The notes under the pieces were generated by a model, which had not been told where the DNA came from, did no database searches, and worked only from the letters and a program-made list of their open reading frames with translations. 64,000 bases of DNA from Listeria grandensis FSL F6-0971 (GTDB lineage Bacteria; Bacillota; Bacilli; Lactobacillales; Listeriaceae): positions 124,001 through 188,000 of the forward strand of contig NZ_AODD01000005.1 of the NCBI RefSeq assembly GCF_000525835.1, in the 5' to 3' direction. How positions within the stretch are numbered: the stretch's first letter is position 1; every line of letters starts with the position of its first letter. Position numbers and translations under genes: made by a program. This document shows positions 62,195-64,000 of this stretch, in pieces.

Positions 62195-64000
62195 GTGAAG
62201 GATACATTTCAACTAGTTTCGAAGTACACACCACAAGGCGATCAGCCGAAAGCCATTGAGAAATTAGTGGCTGGTTTAAATAGTGGTATTAAGCATCAAA
62301 CCTTGCTTGGTGCAACGGGGACAGGGAAGACTTTTACGGTTTCTAATGTGATTCAAGAAGTGAATAAGCCTACGCTTGTCATTGCACATAATAAGACGTT
62401 AGCAGGGCAATTATATAGTGAGTTTAAAGAATTTTTTCCAGATAATGCAGTGGAGTATTTTGTGAGTTACTATGATTACTATCAACCGGAAGCCTACGTA
62501 CCACAGACAGATACATTTATTGAGAAGGATTCCAGTGTCAACGATGAAATTGATAAATTACGACATTCGGCAACGGCATCTTTATTCGAACGCCGGGATG
62601 TGATTATTATTGCCAGTGTGTCTTGTATTTATGGCTTGGGTTCACCAGAGGAATACGGCGCAATGCTGGTTTCACTACGACCAGGAATGGAGATTAGTCG
62701 CGATCAATTATTGCGTGATTTAGTAGAAATACAGTATGATCGCAACGATATTGATTTTCAACGCGGTCGTTTTCGGGTTCGCGGGGATGTTGTTGAAATT
62801 TTTCCGGCATCTCGTGATGAGCACTGTATGCGGGTTGAATTTTTCGGAGATGAGATTGAACGGATCCGGGAAGTAGACGCGTTAACAGGTGAAATCATTG
62901 GGGAACGCGACCATGTTTCCATTTTCCCAGCTTCCCACTTTGTGACGCGACCAGATATTATGCAGAAGGCGATTGTGAATATCAAGGCAGAATTGGAAGC
63001 TCGCTTGAAAGTGTTGCGTGCTGATAATAAATTACTAGAAGCACAACGTCTTGAACAACGTACGAATTATGATATTGAGATGATGGAAGAGATGGGTTAC
63101 TGCTCTGGAGTAGAGAATTATTCACGCCATTTATCTTTGCGAGAAGCAGGCTCTACACCATATACGTTGCTGGACTTTTTCCCAGATGATTTCCAAATTG
63201 TCATCGATGAGTCACATGTAACGATGCCGCAAATTCGTGGAATGTACAACGGAGACCAAGCGCGTAAACAAATGCTGGTAGATCATGGTTTCCGTTTGCC
63301 ATCCGCACTAGATAATCGTCCGTTACGATTGGAAGAATTCGAGAAACATGTGAACCAGATTATGTACATTTCAGCTACGCCAGGACCATATGAATTAGAG
63401 CGTAATCCAGATGTTATCCAACAGATCATTCGTCCCACGGGGCTACTGGATCCAATTATTGATATTCGTCCAATTGAAGGCCAAATTGATGATTTAATCG
63501 ATGAAATTAATGATCGCATTAAGAAGAATGAGCGCGTTTTAATTACGACACTGACTAAGAAAATGTCGGAGGACTTAACGGATTATCTGAAAGAGACCGG
63601 AATTAAAGTCCAGTATTTACATTCCGAAATAAAAACATTAGAGCGAATTGAGATTATTCGCGATTTGCGCCTAGGTGTATACGATGTCCTTGTAGGGATC
63701 AACTTGTTGCGAGAAGGAATTGATATTCCAGAAGTTTCACTTGTGGCCATTTTGGATGCCGATAAAGAAGGATTCCTACGTTCGGAACGTTCTTTGGTAC
63801 AGACAATTGGCCGAGCTGCGCGTAACCAAAATGGTAGAGTCATTATGTATGCTGATAAAATGACCGACTCCATGAAATTCGCAATCAGTGAAACGTCGCG
63901 TCGTCGGGAGATTCAAGAGGCATATAATATCGAACATGGCATTACACCGCAAACAATTATAAAAGACGTGCGTGGCGTTATTGCTGCGACTACGGCTGCT
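62195..64000 (+). CDS. uvrB: Excinuclease ABC subunit B, N-terminal part (3' end outside window)
   Basis: Damage-verification helicase of nucleotide excision repair, working with UvrA and UvrC. The frame opens at GTG 62195 ([20 protein letters not shown]) after AAAGGAGGGG and is open to the window end, 602 codons. Walker A is [10 protein letters not shown], the beta hairpin region is [19 protein letters not shown], the DEAD-like box reads VIDESHVT, and motif [11 protein letters not shown] is present. The C-terminal UVR domain lies beyond the window; the family has about 660 residues. No frame break is seen here. Confidence 0.96.
   Translation, partial: MKDTFQLVSKYTPQGDQPKAIEKLVAGLNSGIKHQTLLGATGTGKTFTVSNVIQEVNKPTLVIAHNKTLAGQLYSEFKEFFPDNAVEYFVSYYDYYQPEAYVPQTDTFIEKDSSVNDEIDKLRHSATASLFERRDVIIIASVSCIYGLGSPEEYGAMLVSLRPGMEISRDQLLRDLVEIQYDRNDIDFQRGRFRVRGDVVEIFPASRDEHCMRVEFFGDEIERIREVDALTGEIIGERDHVSIFPASHFVTRPDIMQKAIVNIKAELEARLKVLRADNKLLEAQRLEQRTNYDIEMMEEMGYCSGVENYSRHLSLREAGSTPYTLLDFFPDDFQIVIDESHVTMPQIRGMYNGDQARKQMLVDHGFRLPSALDNRPLRLEEFEKHVNQIMYISATPGPYELERNPDVIQQIIRPTGLLDPIIDIRPIEGQIDDLIDEINDRIKKNERVLITTLTKKMSEDLTDYLKETGIKVQYLHSEIKTLERIEIIRDLRLGVYDVLVGINLLREGIDIPEVSLVAILDADKEGFLRSERSLVQTIGRAARNQNGRVIMYADKMTDSMKFAISETSRRREIQEAYNIEHGITPQTIIKDVRGVIAATTAA

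Overview
The window is ordinary low-GC Gram-positive core chromosome. Gene content and order match the Listeria chromosome as I remember it: hom-thrC-thrB, tdk-prfA-prmC, tsaC/ywlC-ywlE-glyA-upp-mnaA, the atp operon, ywzB-murA-mbl-fabZ, tagA-menC-tagO, an orphan degU without degS, comFA/comFC-hpf-secA-prfB, ftsEX-p45, minJ, phoPR-pst-phoU and uvrB. Several proteins (TDK, AtpG, SecA) are close to, but clearly diverged from, the L. monocytogenes versions I recall. A glutathione reductase before hom, a GNAT gene between mbl and fabZ and a zinc-efflux operon after phoU are not in the L. monocytogenes order I know. I infer a non-monocytogenes member of the Listeriaceae.

Layout. 0-4.2 kb: end of gor, then the threonine operon. 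4.3-12.2 kb: thymidine kinase, release factor 1 and its methylase, a DnaA-box cluster, the tRNA t6A gene, an arginine/tyrosine phosphatase, glyA, upp and mnaA. 12.2-13.2 kb: a long gene-free stretch with a probable small RNA and the atp promoters. 13.2-20.1 kb: atpIBEFHAGDC. 20.2-24.7 kb: ywzB, murA, mbl, GNAT, fabZ, ssbB. 25.1-31.6 kb: wall hydrolase, wall teichoic acid genes, LCP ligase, GNAT and YvyE. 31.9-41.5 kb: degU, degV, comFA, comFC, hpf, secA, prfB, yitT. 42.1-49.3 kb: ftsEX, two coiled-coil wall hydrolases, cardiolipin synthase, MinJ-like protein. 49.5-57.5 kb: phoPR, pstSCAB1B2, phoU with a PhoP box. 57.5-62.0 kb: XRE regulator, czrA-zntA, a small membrane protein, an HD hydrolase, csbA. 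62.2 kb to the end: uvrB, cut by the window.

The genes form a coherent envelope-and-growth block. mnaA, tagA, tagO and the LCP protein make and attach wall teichoic acid. murA, mbl, ftsEX, p45, the M23 protein and MinJ make, shape and cut the wall. PhoPR and Pst supply phosphate.

Many genes, most of them normally essential or important (mnaA, atpD, atpC, secA, phoR, pstB2, zntA, comFC, csbA, probably degV), carry one-base frame breaks, mostly in short homopolymers. This points to sequencing or assembly error rather than gene decay, so I annotate full-length genes and flag each break. The prfB frame break is different: it is the genuine programmed +1 frameshift. I found no tRNA, rRNA, CRISPR, prophage or complete insertion sequence. 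The non-coding items most worth following up are the DnaA-box cluster at 6.9-7.07 kb, the candidate small RNA at 12.48-12.74 kb, and a dispersed intergenic repeat, one copy of which sits between the two pstB genes inside a 21-bp direct repeat.
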